This document shows positions 42,540 to 56,047 of a stretch of DNA of 64,000 nt, in pieces. Below the pieces are notes generated by a model. That model was not told where the DNA came from, did not search any database, and was given only the letters and a program-made list of their open reading frames with translations. Within the stretch, counting starts at the first letter, position 1; every line of letters starts with the position of its first letter. The position numbers were made by a program, and so were the translations under genes. Source of the DNA: Calamus simplicifolius (taxonomy: Eukaryota > Streptophyta > Magnoliopsida > Arecales > Arecaceae); contig UESW01004831.1 in assembly GCA_900491605.1 (NCBI GenBank), positions 340,425 through 404,424 on the forward strand. The letters run 5' to 3'.

Positions 42540-45500
42540 GCTTATATTGGAAGAGCGAGAAAAAAAAAAAAGAGAGAACCAAATTCTTGTGGGGGCTTTT
42601 CAAGTACCCACTAGGACACGGGACCAGCTATCGGCGCAATCATTGGACAGGAGGGACCCAGACTGGTTCTTACCTCGCGGCGAGTTGAGCCCCGAAACTT
42701 TTATTTCCGAGGCCGGGTGGGGCGGGGGGGTCCTGGCCGGCCTTTATTTCCGAGATCGCACGGGATGAGCTCGTGGGCTTGATGTCGCTTGGAGGACGTG
42801 GCGCCGTCCGATTGGTGGAGGACCGAGACAACCGCCTGCTCGCACGTGGGGGAACAAAGAGGTAGCACCGGATTTGGGACCATGCAAATCTATCAAACTT
42901 CTAAGGTACAACGCAGCCACGTGAGTCGTATATGTTGCTTTGTTTGCTTTTAAAAAAACCAAAAAGGAAAAAAAACGAGGGACGATATTTTGGCAAGGAC
43001 CAAAAAAGTTTTTTTTTTAAAAAAAAAAATCATGGCACACTTTTAGCTTTTTTTAAAAAAAAATGAAAGAAGGGACTTGAATTTACCGAAGTACGACGTG
43101 ATCGCTGGAGGCAGTAACCTGCGGACGCCGGCTGTTCCCGTGGTGGTCTCTTGGAAATAATCTGGTCGCGCGTCCTTGGGGAGCTGCTGTATTTCTAGCT
43201 GCATCAAGTGTTAAGCAAATCTATCTTGTAATAATGATTTGTTCCGTAGATAGACAAGGAGAAAGAGATGGTATAGGGGACCTCCCTGGGAAATGGAAAC
43301 GAAGAAAACTGATGATCATTGCCCAAAGAATGTAATGCAAATTGCATCATGCGAGCAATTTAAACCATATCAGTACTCACATACATTTCTAAGAGAGAGC
43401 AGTGGTTGACATGCAACGTGCACACCTAATAAAAAATAGCATCACAATTTCATCAAAATGGCCCATGTATTATTATTTAGTAGGCCAATGTTTGTGTGTG
43501 AGAGGGACCCATTCACCAATCGATCGAATCCTCTTGCTAACATTGTTTTAGACAAAACCAGCATCAGTTCATCCTTACGCCGGAACCAAGGTAAGGTAAT
43601 GCCGGTTATTGTTTGATATTCAAGAATATCAATGCATCATGCCATTTGCCTTGGAACCGCACCATTCAAGATGATGCTTAAAAAGAGCCAAACCTGCCAA
43701 ACAGCGGGTTGAAAGGGTTGCACATTTAGGCAGGGTGCAGAGGATATATAACACTTTGAGACATTGATGACAACCAACCATTTGAATGTTTTTCTTCTTT
43801 TCCTTCGCATGCAGGGAATGGTACGTCAATTTACAACTCTAACAAACGCTCAGCCGTTAACATGTACTCCCTGTTGGGTCTCTAATCTAAAAAGCAGTCG
43901 CTGTTAATGTTTACCTCCCAAGGCTGATGCAGTTCAACGTATGTTCTTCAAATTATGCAGTTCAAATTAATCAGGGAAAGCAATTGATGGTCCGATCTCA
44001 TCCGTTCATTTCCCTTTCCAGTACCGAGCCAAAATGGGTGGCCGATGGGATGCCCTTCCTCTTCTTTCTCGTTTCTAGGATGGATCGGTGCCACCAGAAC
44101 TTTTCACATCGGAGGAAAGTCCGAGTCTGGTGGAAAAAAAAACTTTTTGTTTATGGTAATTTGGCCAGAGAGATCTGCAACGGACTACCTCATCGCCATC
44201 GCCATCGCCACGAAAGATATTGTGACGGACCACCTCATCAGCATCGCCATCAGAGGTGGCCATCGCTTTGTTCGTTCATGCATTGTCCTACCCCTAAACC
44301 GCCATTCTTCCACATTAATTTGGCTGCATGACTTGCGTTCTCTCTTGCGCTCACTTTGACCCAGCAAGCATCCTCATCCAGCTCTTGCCTCCATCCCCGA
44401 CATTATGAATTGATCTGCCAACGAACGAGATGCAACCTTCATGCAGTTATACCTCAAGCCCCACACTCTTGAGCGCAGGCGTACGTACAGACATGTTAAG
44501 ATCACAAGAAGTAGTTCAGATTAAATCAACATTTTCATTTTTTTTTTCAAGAAAAAGAATGCATGAGGACATACTAAAAATGAAAAAGAAGGAAAGAGAA
44601 ATTATCGGTCTCAAAAATTACTCCACCGGGAATCTGGGAATACTTGGAGCTAGCATATTTGGCCTCAAACTTCAAATTCCTGCTTACCTGGGATCAGAGC
44701 GTACCGACGAGGTCGGCCGGAGAACGGAGGATCACAAAAGTAAATTGACCAAGATGGTCCCCCTCGGGAATGCATCACAAGCTGGAAGCCAACCAAAGTG
44801 TTCAATTTTGAAAAGCATCCAATAGTGGGAAGTTTTGGGTCCACTCACATTCAATATCGTCTTACAGACGAGCAGAACTTCGGCAAAAAATACATCAATT
44901 GCTTGCCTGTGGGCCCAGCATATGAGGTTATTAGATGTTATATATATATATATACACGAATCATTGGAGATGCCATCTCCACCAATCCGTAATGCCCTTC
45001 CTCGAGCATGAAGGATCGACTGGACCATATAAGTTTAATTGTAAATCGCTAATGCCTCTTGGTTGAAAGCTACTAGAGGCAACAATCAGGTTTGTAATCC
45101 ATAGTACTGCCATATGGTTTGGTGCCATGATACAACGAAGTAATCTCCGCTTTGGATCACAATGATGTCACTATTAGCTCTCTCTTTCTCTACATGATCC
45201 AAAATTGGACCATTTATTCACACTTTGAATGGGTTCAATGTCGGTTTCAAGAAAAACCAAAAACTTTATGATAGATATTCAAAAAAAATCAAAAACTATA
45301 TATACTCCTACTAGAATAATGTATAAATTATATTTTATCATTTACACACACACACACACATATAAGTGAATTAGAACTATTACTTTTTTTATAAAAAATA
45401 GAGATTTAATGTTTATTATATAATTCTTAATAATAAGAGCAACATGATATTTGTATTTTTTATATAAATAAATTATAACTTTGATTTAAAAATAGTCAAA

Positions 45501-45604
45501 CTGTGTTTTTTAAAGACAACTTCAAAAGAAGAAAACAAGAAAAAGTAGAGGAAAAAGGGACAAGGTTGGAATGGGAATTAAACATATGACCCACCAGGAC
45601 AAGG
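42538..45604. other. Intergenic region with a GC-rich island
   Basis: 42590-42870 is clearly GC-richer than its surroundings (for example GGCCGGGTGGGGCGGGGGGG), without a convincing protein. 42970-43060 is A- and T-homopolymer-rich. 44185-44255 has GCCATC-type short repeats. A CA microsatellite lies at 45345-45360. No gene was recognised. Confidence 0.5.
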
Positions 45605-45612
45605 GGTGGAGA

Positions 45613-46184
45613 TAGGGGTGGCAAATTGTGTCAATGGATTGTAAACGAATTGGATCAGCTTCAAAGTATAATGATGAATGAGTCAACCGAAATCCGACCC
45701 ATTTATTAATCGAATCACTAAATCCAAACCTGACCAGTGTATTATATGGGTTATATGACACGACCCATGTGTAACCGATATAACCTGTATAACCTATACG
45801 ATCCGTATAACCCATATCATCTATATAAAGCCTGTGTAACCCTATATAACATATTTAATATTAATTTATTTATAAAATAATATATATTAAAAATCATAAA
45901 GCACAAATAGAAAATTTTTCATTCAAGATAAACACAAGAAAGGTAAGCAAGATAAGCATAAAATCCTCATAGAAACATATAATCATCATCATCATAAAAT
46001 AATAATTAATTAAATGATGATATTAATTTAAATAAATCTGTCTATCAGGTCATATTCGGGTTGACGGGTTGGGTTACACGAATTGGTCTGTTTAATAATT
46101 GGATCAATTGCAAATCAATCTTGGACTAACTTTGTGTTAGGTTTGAGTTGTGTTCACAGATCATGTCCAAAATTACCATCCCTA
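45613..46184. mobile_element. hAT-like MITE (TIR TAGGGGTGGCAA...)
   Basis: A 572-base non-coding element. Left terminus TAGGGGTGGCAAATT; right terminus is the complement of TAGGGATGGTAATTT (12 of 15 matching). Flanks GGTGGAGA and GAGGGAGA agree in 6 of 8 bases, compatible with a hAT-type duplication. The interior is rich in TATAACC and GGGTTATA phrases. Confidence 0.6.
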
Positions 46185-46540
46185 GAGGGAGATCAGATGA
46201 GGTATGGGAAGTTGGGGATGGGGATGGGGTTGGTACAAACCAGCCCTATTCCTTTTGATTGCCATTGTTAGATAGAAAGGAAAGAATATTGGCAGATAAG
46301 AACATACTGGAAGATGATTAGCAACAGAACTGTAATTTAAAGAGACACGAGTTTCATACAAGGCATGCAAAAGAACTAGAATATTGAATGCTATACCAGC
46401 TATGTAAAAGACAATATGGAGCTTCCACAAAGGACAAGCTTGCTCCAAGTCTATCATCTGCCCTTGAATTATTGTCTCAGCTTCCATCACCTCCTTCATA
46501 AGCCCAATTATGAAAATCTACATGGAAGGAGTCAAATGAT

Positions 46541-47100
46541 AAACAACAACAACAAAGCCTTAATTTCAAACTAATTGAGTTAGCTACATAAATCTTTTTT
46601 CTCCATTCAACTATGTTCTGAGCTATATTTTTTTTTTGTAAGATGCAAAAATTCTAAGTCTTTTTCTTATTACTTCCTCTTATGTGATTTTTGGTCCATC
46701 TTTATCTTTATTTTTTCTACATATATCAAGTCACTCTTTCACATAGGAGCATTTCTAAGTTTATGTTGCATATGTCCAAACCATCTAAATCATCCTCCCT
46801 TTAATTTGTCCTCGATTGGGCTATCTTTACTTTTTTTACGAATGGCTTCATTTCTTATTCTATCTTTTCTTGTATTAGCACACATTCATCTTAAAATTCT
46901 CATTTTTGCCATATTCATCTTATATGCGTATATTTTTTTTAACTATCCAATATTGCGTACCATAAAGCATAGATGGTCTTATGGATGTCCTATAAAACTT
47001 TTCCTTCAATTTGGTAGGTACTCTGCAATCACATAAAATTCCAATTACATCTCTACATTTTATCCGGTCTGCTTTAATCCTATGAAAAACATCATCCTTA
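46541..47100 (-). pseudogene. LINE (L1-type) reverse transcriptase C-terminal fragment with 3' tail
   Basis: The minus-strand translation carries the block that follows plant L1-type reverse transcriptases: RIKADRIKCRDVIGIL, PTKLKEKFYRTSIRPSMLYG, MAKMRILRWMCANTRKDRIR and NEAIRKKVKIA, then a decayed RWFGH-type region. Frame changes and stops are frequent. The fragment ends in a GTT-type tail (AACAACAACAA on the plus strand at 46541-46553), typical of a LINE 3' end. A 5'-truncated, long-dead insertion. Confidence 0.85.
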
Positions 47101-49483
47101 ATCTCTTCTTCCTTATAAATAATTGATCATAGATATTAAAAATAATCATTTTTAATAACTTCACAATCTTCAATTTGTCTCTACATTCGTTTTTGTTTTT
47201 AATTATACTAATATTGCATTTTATATATTCTATCTTTATCTTATTTAACTTAAAACTTTTAGATTCTAATGCATTTCGCTATAGTTCTAACTTACGATTA
47301 ACTCTAGCCTTAGCTTTATATGCTTCTCTATTATTACATTTACATAATTTTCTATAGCACTCTCTTTTAGTCTTAGTTGTTAATTGAACTTTCTTATTTC
47401 ATCGTCAAATTTCTTTATCATATGATCCTTTTCTTTTTGAATCTTTTTATACCTCTATAGCTACTTTTTTAATACTACAGTCACACCCTATGAACATAAG
47501 TCAAATAATAAACGCATACAATTAACTAAAATTTCATAAGCTTCAATTGTATGCTAAAACTAACACAGGTTGTCCATTTTTCTAATGGTATCCATTGGTT
47601 GCACATGAAACCTACAAGCCTGTGATCAATGGGAATAGTTTCTAAGAAATAATTGATGGCTGTCTAAAAGTTATAATGCATGATAAAAAGAAATTTGACA
47701 AAGGATATCTTTATGTGTTCCCTAAATGCATTGTCTTATTGGAGGTGGTATAAGAAGACTCACGCCAACGGACTTGCATACCAAGGGTAAACCTGAAGAT
47801 TGTGAAATCATATTGAATGTTTTCAATAAACAACCAAAGCTTGTGGTAAGCATCAAACAGATTTCATTCTCTTTACCAGAAGTGCCTAATAAGTCACGGT
47901 ACCAGTTGTACAATACGTTTCATCAGCACAATTTAAAGAAATACTAAGAGTACCACATGCTGGACAAACGCGATTTCCTCTTTAACTGCGTCATATCTAC
48001 CAGCATGAGGAAAGGTCCAACAAAGTAACGCTTCCTCAATGAAATACTAATTTGTTCACATAACTGACTATAAATAATTATGAACCAGAAACACAAGATA
48101 TACCAAAATTTGCAACACTCCCACACTTAGATATTGCATAACATGCAAATTCACACTATCTTAGAAACTTCAAGCATGACATCATCATGGTTCTATCATA
48201 CTAGTTAAAGATATTTCTCAGCATTTGAACAATGCAAGAATGAGATTTATATGTGAATCTGCACATTCTAAAGGCCCAAAACTACGCATAATCTCTGCAT
48301 TTTTTATGGGCTATGCAAGAATGAATCATTGTACCTATAATAGCATGATTTTTTTTAAAAACAATCAGCATTATCACTGGCTTTGAAAGCCAAAAGGTGA
48401 AGGATTACACTTCAATTGGATCCAAGGAAAAATAAGTTGTCCAGGATGATTAACAAGAAGAAGAAGGAATGCACAACTACATTAGCAGATTGAAAATTGC
48501 TGGTACAAAAAGTATAACTAAACATGGATCTCTAGGTAAATGATTCTAAAAGTTCACCATCTCCTGGATCCATGCAAACCTTTTTATAGATTCCTGATGA
48601 TCAGATGCCAAGTGTCAATATGACAATCCAAATACAACAGTACAAATGAGTCTTAGCTTGCATTTGGCATCAACTGCTACAAGAACGTGAACCATAACAT
48701 TTGGTTGAATCATTGCATTTTAATAATGTGGTCAACACATGGAAAGTTTAGAAGTTTATAGTCAAAAAGTTCATTTATAGTCAAAAAGTTACAATCTTGG
48801 AATTCATGTCACAAAAAATGGTCGCAAGGGGAACACTCAGATAATTGTAAGATATACTAGAAGTTTGTCAATAATTAATCAATTTGAAGATAAAAGTTTG
48901 TCATGATAGAAAGCTCAAGTCATGGCAGTCATATTGATAACATTAGGAAATGCTTTTGTTCCCACTAGCATAATGCAGTTTTTGGCAATTGGGACTCAAG
49001 GGGCTAGCTAGAATGCTTGCTGCTCATGATATTCTATGGTTACTTGTTGCAAAGGTGTTTTATCATTATTTTAGATTAGCACTCCCCATAGAGCCAAACA
49101 ACCCCTTTGAGATACTAATGCAAACAAGTTTAGTTTGTCAAGCCTTGCACCACCAATAAGAATCTACATGCTGTAGTATACAAAACAGAATGAATCAATC
49201 AACTCAGGAAGGATGAAAAACATGAATACCAACACTAGTCCTGAATTGATATGGATCACTTGGCAAACAAGTTACATGCATAATCAGCTTGCTTACAAGT
49301 TTCTTTTACTAATCAAACAGAGGCTCCCTTTTTCCAATAACTCATCCCATTTTCCCAGTAGGAACATTTAGCACGAACAATATCTTTTCTTCAGGAACAT
49401 AACCTGCAAGTATGCAACAGCTAGGATATCTGGATATCATAACATAGAAGAAGTCAAACAATTGTGCCTCTCCAATTAATAAA

Positions 49484-49735
49484 AAGTTCAAACAATTACA
49501 CCGCTTCAATATTTCCAAATCAACCTAGTCCAGTAAATTATAAATCAAAAACTCATACAAGTTTGAAATATATTCCAATAAAAGAGGCATCCTATAAACA
49601 TCCAATATATAAAAGTTTCGGCAATTATGCCACTTCAACATTGCCAAATCAACCTAGTCCGTTAAATTATAAATCAAAAACTCAAAGACAAATTTGAAAT
49701 ATATTCCAATAAAAGAGGCATCCTATACATAAAAG
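49484..49735. repeat. Tandem duplication, about 125 bases, two copies
   Basis: Both copies contain CCAAATCAACCTAGTCC, AAATTATAAATCAAAAACTC and TTCCAATAAAAGAGGCATCC in the same order. Confidence 0.85.
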
Positions 49736-50356
49736 CAATGCAAAACCCTAAAGATGGTGAATATTTTTCTTTAAAATTCAGCCAGACCTTTGCTTGTATT
49801 CCTTTATTTTAATCCTTTAAAAAGACATTGAGTCCTTCTATTAACATCTGATAACATATTGAAAGATCAAACTACCATGCATTCCAAAAAAAATATGGCT
49901 TAAGTTCATCAATTTGCAAGTCTGACTCCATGTTTAAAACTACCTTGTATGGGTTTATCTTATGAACTTATGGCAAAACATGAATGGACTCACCTTAGCG
50001 CCAGGGGTAATCTAAGGGTCAGAATATACCTTGACTATGCAATGATACAGGCAGCCACCAGTGTAACAAAAAGTATGTCACTTTTCAGCAGCCAAATAAT
50101 ATCAACTTGCAACACATCCTACATGCCTTGGTAATAGAGATGAGTTATTTGCATCAGATGCATCTGACATGCCGCAGCTATATGGAATGACATGACATCA
50201 ACAGATTTTTCAGCAGCATAGCCTCAAAAGAGGTCAAAATTCTATCTGACACCTTAATCTGACCTAAATCTTCTAGTGTTTGACAGTCATGTTTGAGCTG
50301 AATTTTCACTTTCTCTATGTACTATTTTGCAGTTTAGTTGAATTCTAAAAAACAAA

Positions 50357-50524
50357 TCCTAATCAGTGTATAAGGCCCTAGATGCCAAAAAAATACCTCA
50401 TGTTCTCCATTTTTTATAATAAATCGATTGATTTAAATGATCCTAATCAGTGTATAAGGCCCTAGATGCTAAAAAAACACCTCATGTCCTCCATTTTTTA
50501 TAATAAATTGATTGATTTAAATAC
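50357..50524. repeat. Tandem duplication, about 84 bases, two copies
   Basis: Both copies begin ATCCTAATCAGTGTATAAGG and run through CCTAGATGC and CTCCATTTTTTATAATAAAT with only a few differences. A fairly recent event. Confidence 0.9.
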
Positions 50525-51898
50525 TCCATGTTTTGTGTTTTTCTGGTAGGGTGCTCAAGCTCAACTGACCAGAAGCTTTAGTTCCAAATGAGCTTGAAGG
50601 TCTCTTGTGTGATTTCAATTAGAGCAAGGACAACCCCTGCACAAAATGGTGCTAATTCTGCACCTTCACTAATATGGTGATTTGTCAACACTAATCCTTT
50701 ACTTGTTTAATTTCATTATTTTTAATTGCTTGTCACTTTCCCTTGAACGATCTAAGTCCTATGTTGAAATAAAGAAGGACTTGTCACTTTCGTTGACAAT
50801 TGGGCTTCTTCTTTACTTACAGGCTTCCTCACCCTACACTTCCCAACGCAAACTGCTGTTAGGTTCCACCGTGCTTGCTTTGACCCATGTCTCCTGTTAA
50901 CCCCTAGAAGGTGCCACATCAAGTGGACATATAAAACTTTACAGTGCTATAATCATAAAAACTTTTCACACAAATATTCGATTTTTGATATTGAAATCAA
51001 CTAATTATCCTGCATTTCTAAGGTTACTTCTTCAAAATGAATGCAGTATGGGTTTGTCTTTGAGGTACAAGCATCCCTGTTTATCGTTTAAATATACAGA
51101 ATATCTATAACTTCCCAAGAGAAAATTTACATAATGAGTTTTCTTTACACAACATTATTCCATGTTTGCATACCCAGTTAGTTAAGTAACACATTATTTG
51201 AAGTATGATTTAGGAAAACATCAGTGTAGCTCTTTATGGCATGCACATGTTGAAAATTTTTACTAAAAATAAAAGATAGAACCTGATCTTACAAATGAAA
51301 CTGGTAACTTTATATTAATAAGTGGGAAAATTATGCTATTTTGCTGAATTGAATAATGGAATATGCATGAATAAAGTTGATTGAATCTTTAGAAGCTGAA
51401 TTAGCTCAACAAACTGAAACTTGAGGTTACATCTACGCATTAAACATTAAATAGCATCTTTGCATTAAGCATTAAATAGATGCAATAATATGCAAATTGC
51501 TTATTCAAGCCTATAAGAATTATATTCCATTCCATGCCTTGGAATCAAATAATTGAGAAAAGAAACAAAATTAAGCAACTTGCATGACACAAAGAGCTCC
51601 ATTTCGACAAGTCAACACCCTCACACAACCAACTGCCTAACGAGGGCTCAAAAAATACAGGTGGAAGTTGAGAAACATGGGTAACAATATGGATAGGAAC
51701 CGATGAGAATTGGGCTTTATAATCTGAAAGGGAGCCAGCTGCTTGATATGAAGAAAACCTCTAGGAGTTAACAGCCACAGAATAAATTAACAAAACTAGA
51801 TAACTATAACTGGACACAAAATAAAGAAACACTTAAATGAAAAGCCATAAATAGTAGTATGTTCAAAAGAAAATGTACTGTGTGCAAGCCATAGAGGT

Positions 51899-52122
51899 AG
51901 AGAGAGAGAGAGAGAGAGAGTACATACATACACACGTGTATCTATATTTGTATGCATGTATGCATGTACATGTATACATGCATATATGTATATATACATG
52001 TATACATGCATATATGTATATATACATGTATACATGCATATATGTATATGTATACATGTATATATACATGTACATGTATATGTATATATACATGTATACA
52101 TGCATATATACATGCATATATG

Positions 52123-52182
<60 letters not shown>

Positions 52183-52225
52183 TATATGCATGTATGTACG
52201 CCTATGTATATACATATGTGTGTAT
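51899..52225. repeat. Compound microsatellite: (GA)n, (ATGTATAC)-like block, (TA)n
   Basis: A GA run (51899-51920) is followed by about 200 bases of alternating purine-pyrimidine ATGTATACATGCATAT phrases, then about 28 TA units (52124-52177) and a further TGTATG tail. Being self-complementary, it gives repetitive Tyr/Ile/Met/Cys open frames on both strands. None of these is a gene. Confidence 0.95.
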
Positions 52226-53170
52226 GGGACCACTCCATGCATCTGATACTAGCAAGAATTGCAGAAATAACTTCTTTCCTAGCATATTTAGTAGCACTTC
52301 AAAACCTTTAAAAGAGATGGCTAGCAAGATCATCACCAATATACTTCATTTTGATCTTTATACATAACTGTAAAGACTAACTCCTGACCCTGATAAACAC
52401 TTCAGCAATCAATTCCCTATGACAATGACATTGCTCTGTCCATATGTGTGTGAGGATATGGTTGCATCCATTTTCAGTATTGAATTTTACAACTGCATGC
52501 AATTTCTAACAAAACCAAATCCTACTAATTTTGCTCAACACCACTAAATTGCATCACATAAACCGATTGTTATCTTCATATTGTTAGAATGAAAAGGAGA
52601 GACATCTAAAAGTATGATCTCTTGTTTAAACATCATAAACAAAAGTTGAGTTAGGCCTTATAGCAAAAGGTCTTTAACAAATTTACCAGCATAAAGAGAT
52701 ATAGCAAGCAAAAGGAAATGAAAAGGCCATAAAAACTTGAAATCCAAGAGGGCATGAACATAGAGATATTGGCCATATAATTTCATTATAAGCTTTATGT
52801 TCCAACAACCGTGGAACTTTTCAAGCATTTCTCGCTTAAGTCAAAGCATATGGGCCTAGGTTTGCAACATTTTACATTCTCGACAAAGAAGCCACCTAAA
52901 TATAATTAGTGTTGACCAAAAATAGAAGGAACTATATGCAACTGATGTTGTTTTTAAAATGGAAATAAGCCTAATATTATTATCTTTCCAAAAATGCCAT
53001 GTTGCTCTTTTTGATCTATGACTAATTCTAACATATTGGATAGTTAATCTCTTTGATACAATATTACCCAAAAAAAAGTGCAATTGAAAAGTAGAGGTTG
53101 AATTCTCTTTGTAAATTTAATTGCTTAATTATTCAAAATTATACTTAAAAAAAGAATAATATACTTTATT
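52226..53170. other. Intergenic region, nothing recognised
   Basis: AT-rich sequence without protein-like frames, repeats or RNA genes that could be identified by eye. Confidence 0.5.
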
Positions 53171-53179
53171 CACCTCAAA

Positions 53180-53422
53180 CTCCACCAAGGTCGGTTCCAA
53201 GTCCAGGTAAAGGATGAGGGTTGCATTGGTAGCTAAAAACCAATGTAAAACTCCGTCAGATTTTCTCAAACATTAATCTACTAAATAAACTATGCGAAGG
53301 GCTAGGACATCTCCGTGTATCGACTTAGTCCTGAATAGAGCAGAGTGGAGGAAGCATATTCATATAGTCAACCCCATGTAGTTGGAAAAAGGCTTAGATG
53401 AGTTGAATTGAGTTGAGTATAC
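53180..53422 (+). mobile_element. LINE 3' end fragment
   Basis: Phrases GGTAAAGGATGAGGGTTGC, GGACATCTCCGTGTATCG, CTTAGTCCTGAATAGAG and AACCCCATGTAGTTGG, ending GGCTTAGATGAGTTGAATTG, are characteristic of a widespread plant LINE 3' region with a GAGTT-type tail. No coding part remains. Confidence 0.65.
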
Positions 53423-55454
53423 TTATCCACCTCAAGTATAGCCCGATTTCCCTTAGCTCATCTGTGATTTGGAAAGCAGCACTTAAAGCCACCTAAGGTA
53501 AGCTTCATTTGAGTCATGGCTTATATTTATCAATTTTTTTTTCCAAATTCAAAGAATAGAACTCTCTTACATCGAGAAAAAATCATGTTTGCCCATTTTA
53601 AAACGATTTTCCTTCTTATTTTGAAAAAATGAGGCTCCTTCATTGTATTTGACAGGTCTTGTAGGATACCTTGCATCTTTTTTATTGAATTTGAAATATT
53701 TTAATGAATCTTCATAGATTACATTGAAGTGATGTAGGGATGCTTTGAATCATATTTTCAAGCATATCTTCGTTCCACAAACATATTTTTATGATTTTAA
53801 AGCCTAATAAAATTTAAAATTTAAATTTAATGTTTATCTCAAATTGAAGACCAAACTTTTTGAACCACACTGAACTCTAAAATCAATCCTCAAAGACATC
53901 TCATTTTTTCCTTCTTCGTTTCTTCCCTTGCAACATCCCATTTCTTTTTTTCTTTTTTGATTATTCTATGTCAAATGAACCACCATCAAGTGGGTAATGG
54001 GACCTAACTGACTAAAAAGAAGCTTATCCCAGTTAAGTGCTACTTTCCAAATCGCAAGTTAGATGAATAAAATGAGGCTATACATCATGTCGCAAGTTAG
54101 ATACTTATCAGGAACATATATAAATAAAGTGTAATTATCTCCCTCCCAAAAAAAATCTTGTGGCAACCAAAATAGATAGAAATGCAAGTATGACTGGCAA
54201 TATAATATTAAAATCATAAGAACCATCATAGGAACCCAGAGCAAAACAAAAACTTCAACAGACTTCAACAGACAACAAAACTTACAAGTAGAAGGCCAAC
54301 ATGGATAAAAAATTCACCGCATAGGATATCTAAAACAGAGGAGTAACTCTTTCTAAATGGGAATGATTGCTTTCTTTTGTCCAAAAACCCACCGGTATGA
54401 TCCATCGTGCGATATCTTCAACGACAACAGAGACAAAAATAACAGGTATTACCAAATTTTTTTGCATTAAAGTCACAGGTATTACCAAATTTCTAAATTT
54501 CCACATCATGGTAGTCAGCAGACATAAATCAAGAACCACGACAAGATCCACATGCAAGAGGTTCGTAAAAGACAGATGAGCGATCAAACCCTTTGCCCAA
54601 CCACAAAGAAAGAGCCAATAAGTCAAAAGAATCAGATGCAAAATCCAAACTAAATAAGTCAAAAGAATCAAATGCAAAATCCAAACTAGGCAATAACTCA
54701 CAAGATAAGGGCATCAAAGCGATCCAAAACCCAAAAACAATAATGCAGATGATTGCAGTAACGATTATCGCAAAACCCACACAAAAACCTTCGTGAGAAC
54801 TAATGAACAATCAAAACTTTCATCAGAACCTTCGATAAACGACAATGGTCCAAGAATCAAAACGCAAATCCGAAGACAACCACCCAAAAAAAAAACAATG
54901 CACAACGAAATCCACAAGCAAGATGCCTTCAAAGATCGAAAAATACGATCCTTTTTAAGGTAGTATGAAGACTAGGTCTTGAATCCTCCCCCAAGCCCGG
55001 GAGAGGGACGAGAGCATGGGCGAGAGGAGGATCGGATGCCATGAGATCGCAGCCCGAGGGTATCTTGAATCCTCCCCCAAGCCCGGGAGTTTATCGATGG
55101 ATGAAGACTAGGTCTCGATGGATACGGAGTTAGGTCTCCGGCAGTGGCTCGGAGCTCACTTGTGGCCAGGGAAAGGAGCGTCACGGAAGCAGCAGAACTT
55201 ATGGCATTTTATTTAAAAAAAAAAAAAAACGGTGACCATTAGTGCGAGTCATCCATGATATATTAGAAGATAATATTTACTTCAGTACAAACTATCCAAT
55301 CTGCCTCATTAACTTTCCGACAAACACGATAAATATAAATGATATAAATTTTTCTAAGGGTAACCAGGTATCATATAGTAATTAGAGGTAGACAGATAAC
55401 ACAGCACAACCTGACCTGACCTGGCTTGGGCCACAGGTCATGCCAGGCTATCAA
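53423..55454. other. Intergenic region left of the MULE
   Basis: No gene recognised. It includes a 37-base direct repeat (TAAGTCAAAAGAATCARATG, twice, 54618-54689). It also includes a duplicated TCTTGAATCCTCCCCCAAGC phrase (54977 and 55064). A copy of TACGATCCTTTTTAAGGTAG at 54944 also occurs right of the MULE. Confidence 0.5.
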
Positions 55455-55463
55455 AAAATTTTA

Positions 55464-55995
55464 AAAAATATTTTATATCATTCTCGTGCAGTAAGGTCTA
55501 CGTGGGCTGCACCGTCTCTTCGATTGATTCACGTGGCTTCGACGTGGATGACCTAACGGGCGGATGACTTTGCTTTGACATAACGTTCTGAACGTGATGG
55601 CCATTTAAAGCAGTTCACTTTTTTTCAAAATTTACGTGCGAACGAAAATGCCCTTTCCTCCTTCATAGCGCCATTTAACGTTGTATGTCATCTGTGCAAG
55701 AAGAACAAAAGAACTCTGTTTCTTCTCCGGTCGAAAGAAAATATTTCAGCATCGAGCGCTGGAAAACCTGGCTACTTGAGTCTGTGTAGAAAAACTTCTG
55801 AAGGAAATGTCATCCGCAGCACAAAGTAAAAACTCTTTTTTCCCACTTCTTTATTACACCAACAGTTTTTTTCTGGTTAGAGTTAGTTAATGCGTGACCA
55901 AACCGTTTAATGCGCGGGTAACTACTTTAGAACAAAATAGTTATGACATTCTGGGAGTCATAACTATTTTGTATGCATGAATGCCATACTCTTTT
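55464..55995 (+). repeat. MULE left terminal inverted repeat
   Basis: The outer 330 bases match the right arm at 62820-63140 in reverse. The inner part (55815-55995, GCAGCACAAAGTAAAAAC to GTCATAACTATTTTGTATGC) matches 62366-62560 in reverse. It has its own small dyad (ATAGTTATGACATTC / GAGTCATAACTAT). Confidence 0.88.
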
Positions 55996-56047
55996 AATTA
56001 AAATGTCTTAATATTTGTTATCGTTAATATTATGTTAATGATTGTAG

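Larger units (their letters stand above)
47101..51898. other. Intergenic region with small tandem duplications
   Basis: No gene recognised. Tandem duplications are noted separately at 49484-49735 and 50357-50524. Short open frames are AT-rich and not protein-like. Confidence 0.5.

Noticed and set aside
44740..45030. Overlapping plus and minus frames near 44.4-45.0 kb that look superficially protein-like
   Set aside because: No conserved motif, one crosses a TA microsatellite, and both strands are equally open.
51796..52367. Tyr/Ile/Met-rich open frames on both strands
   Set aside because: Translations of the TA/TG/CA microsatellite.
54330..54810. Minus-strand frames with repeated Ser-Phe-Asp-Leu residues
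   Set aside because: They come from a 37-base direct repeat and AT-rich sequence, without family features.
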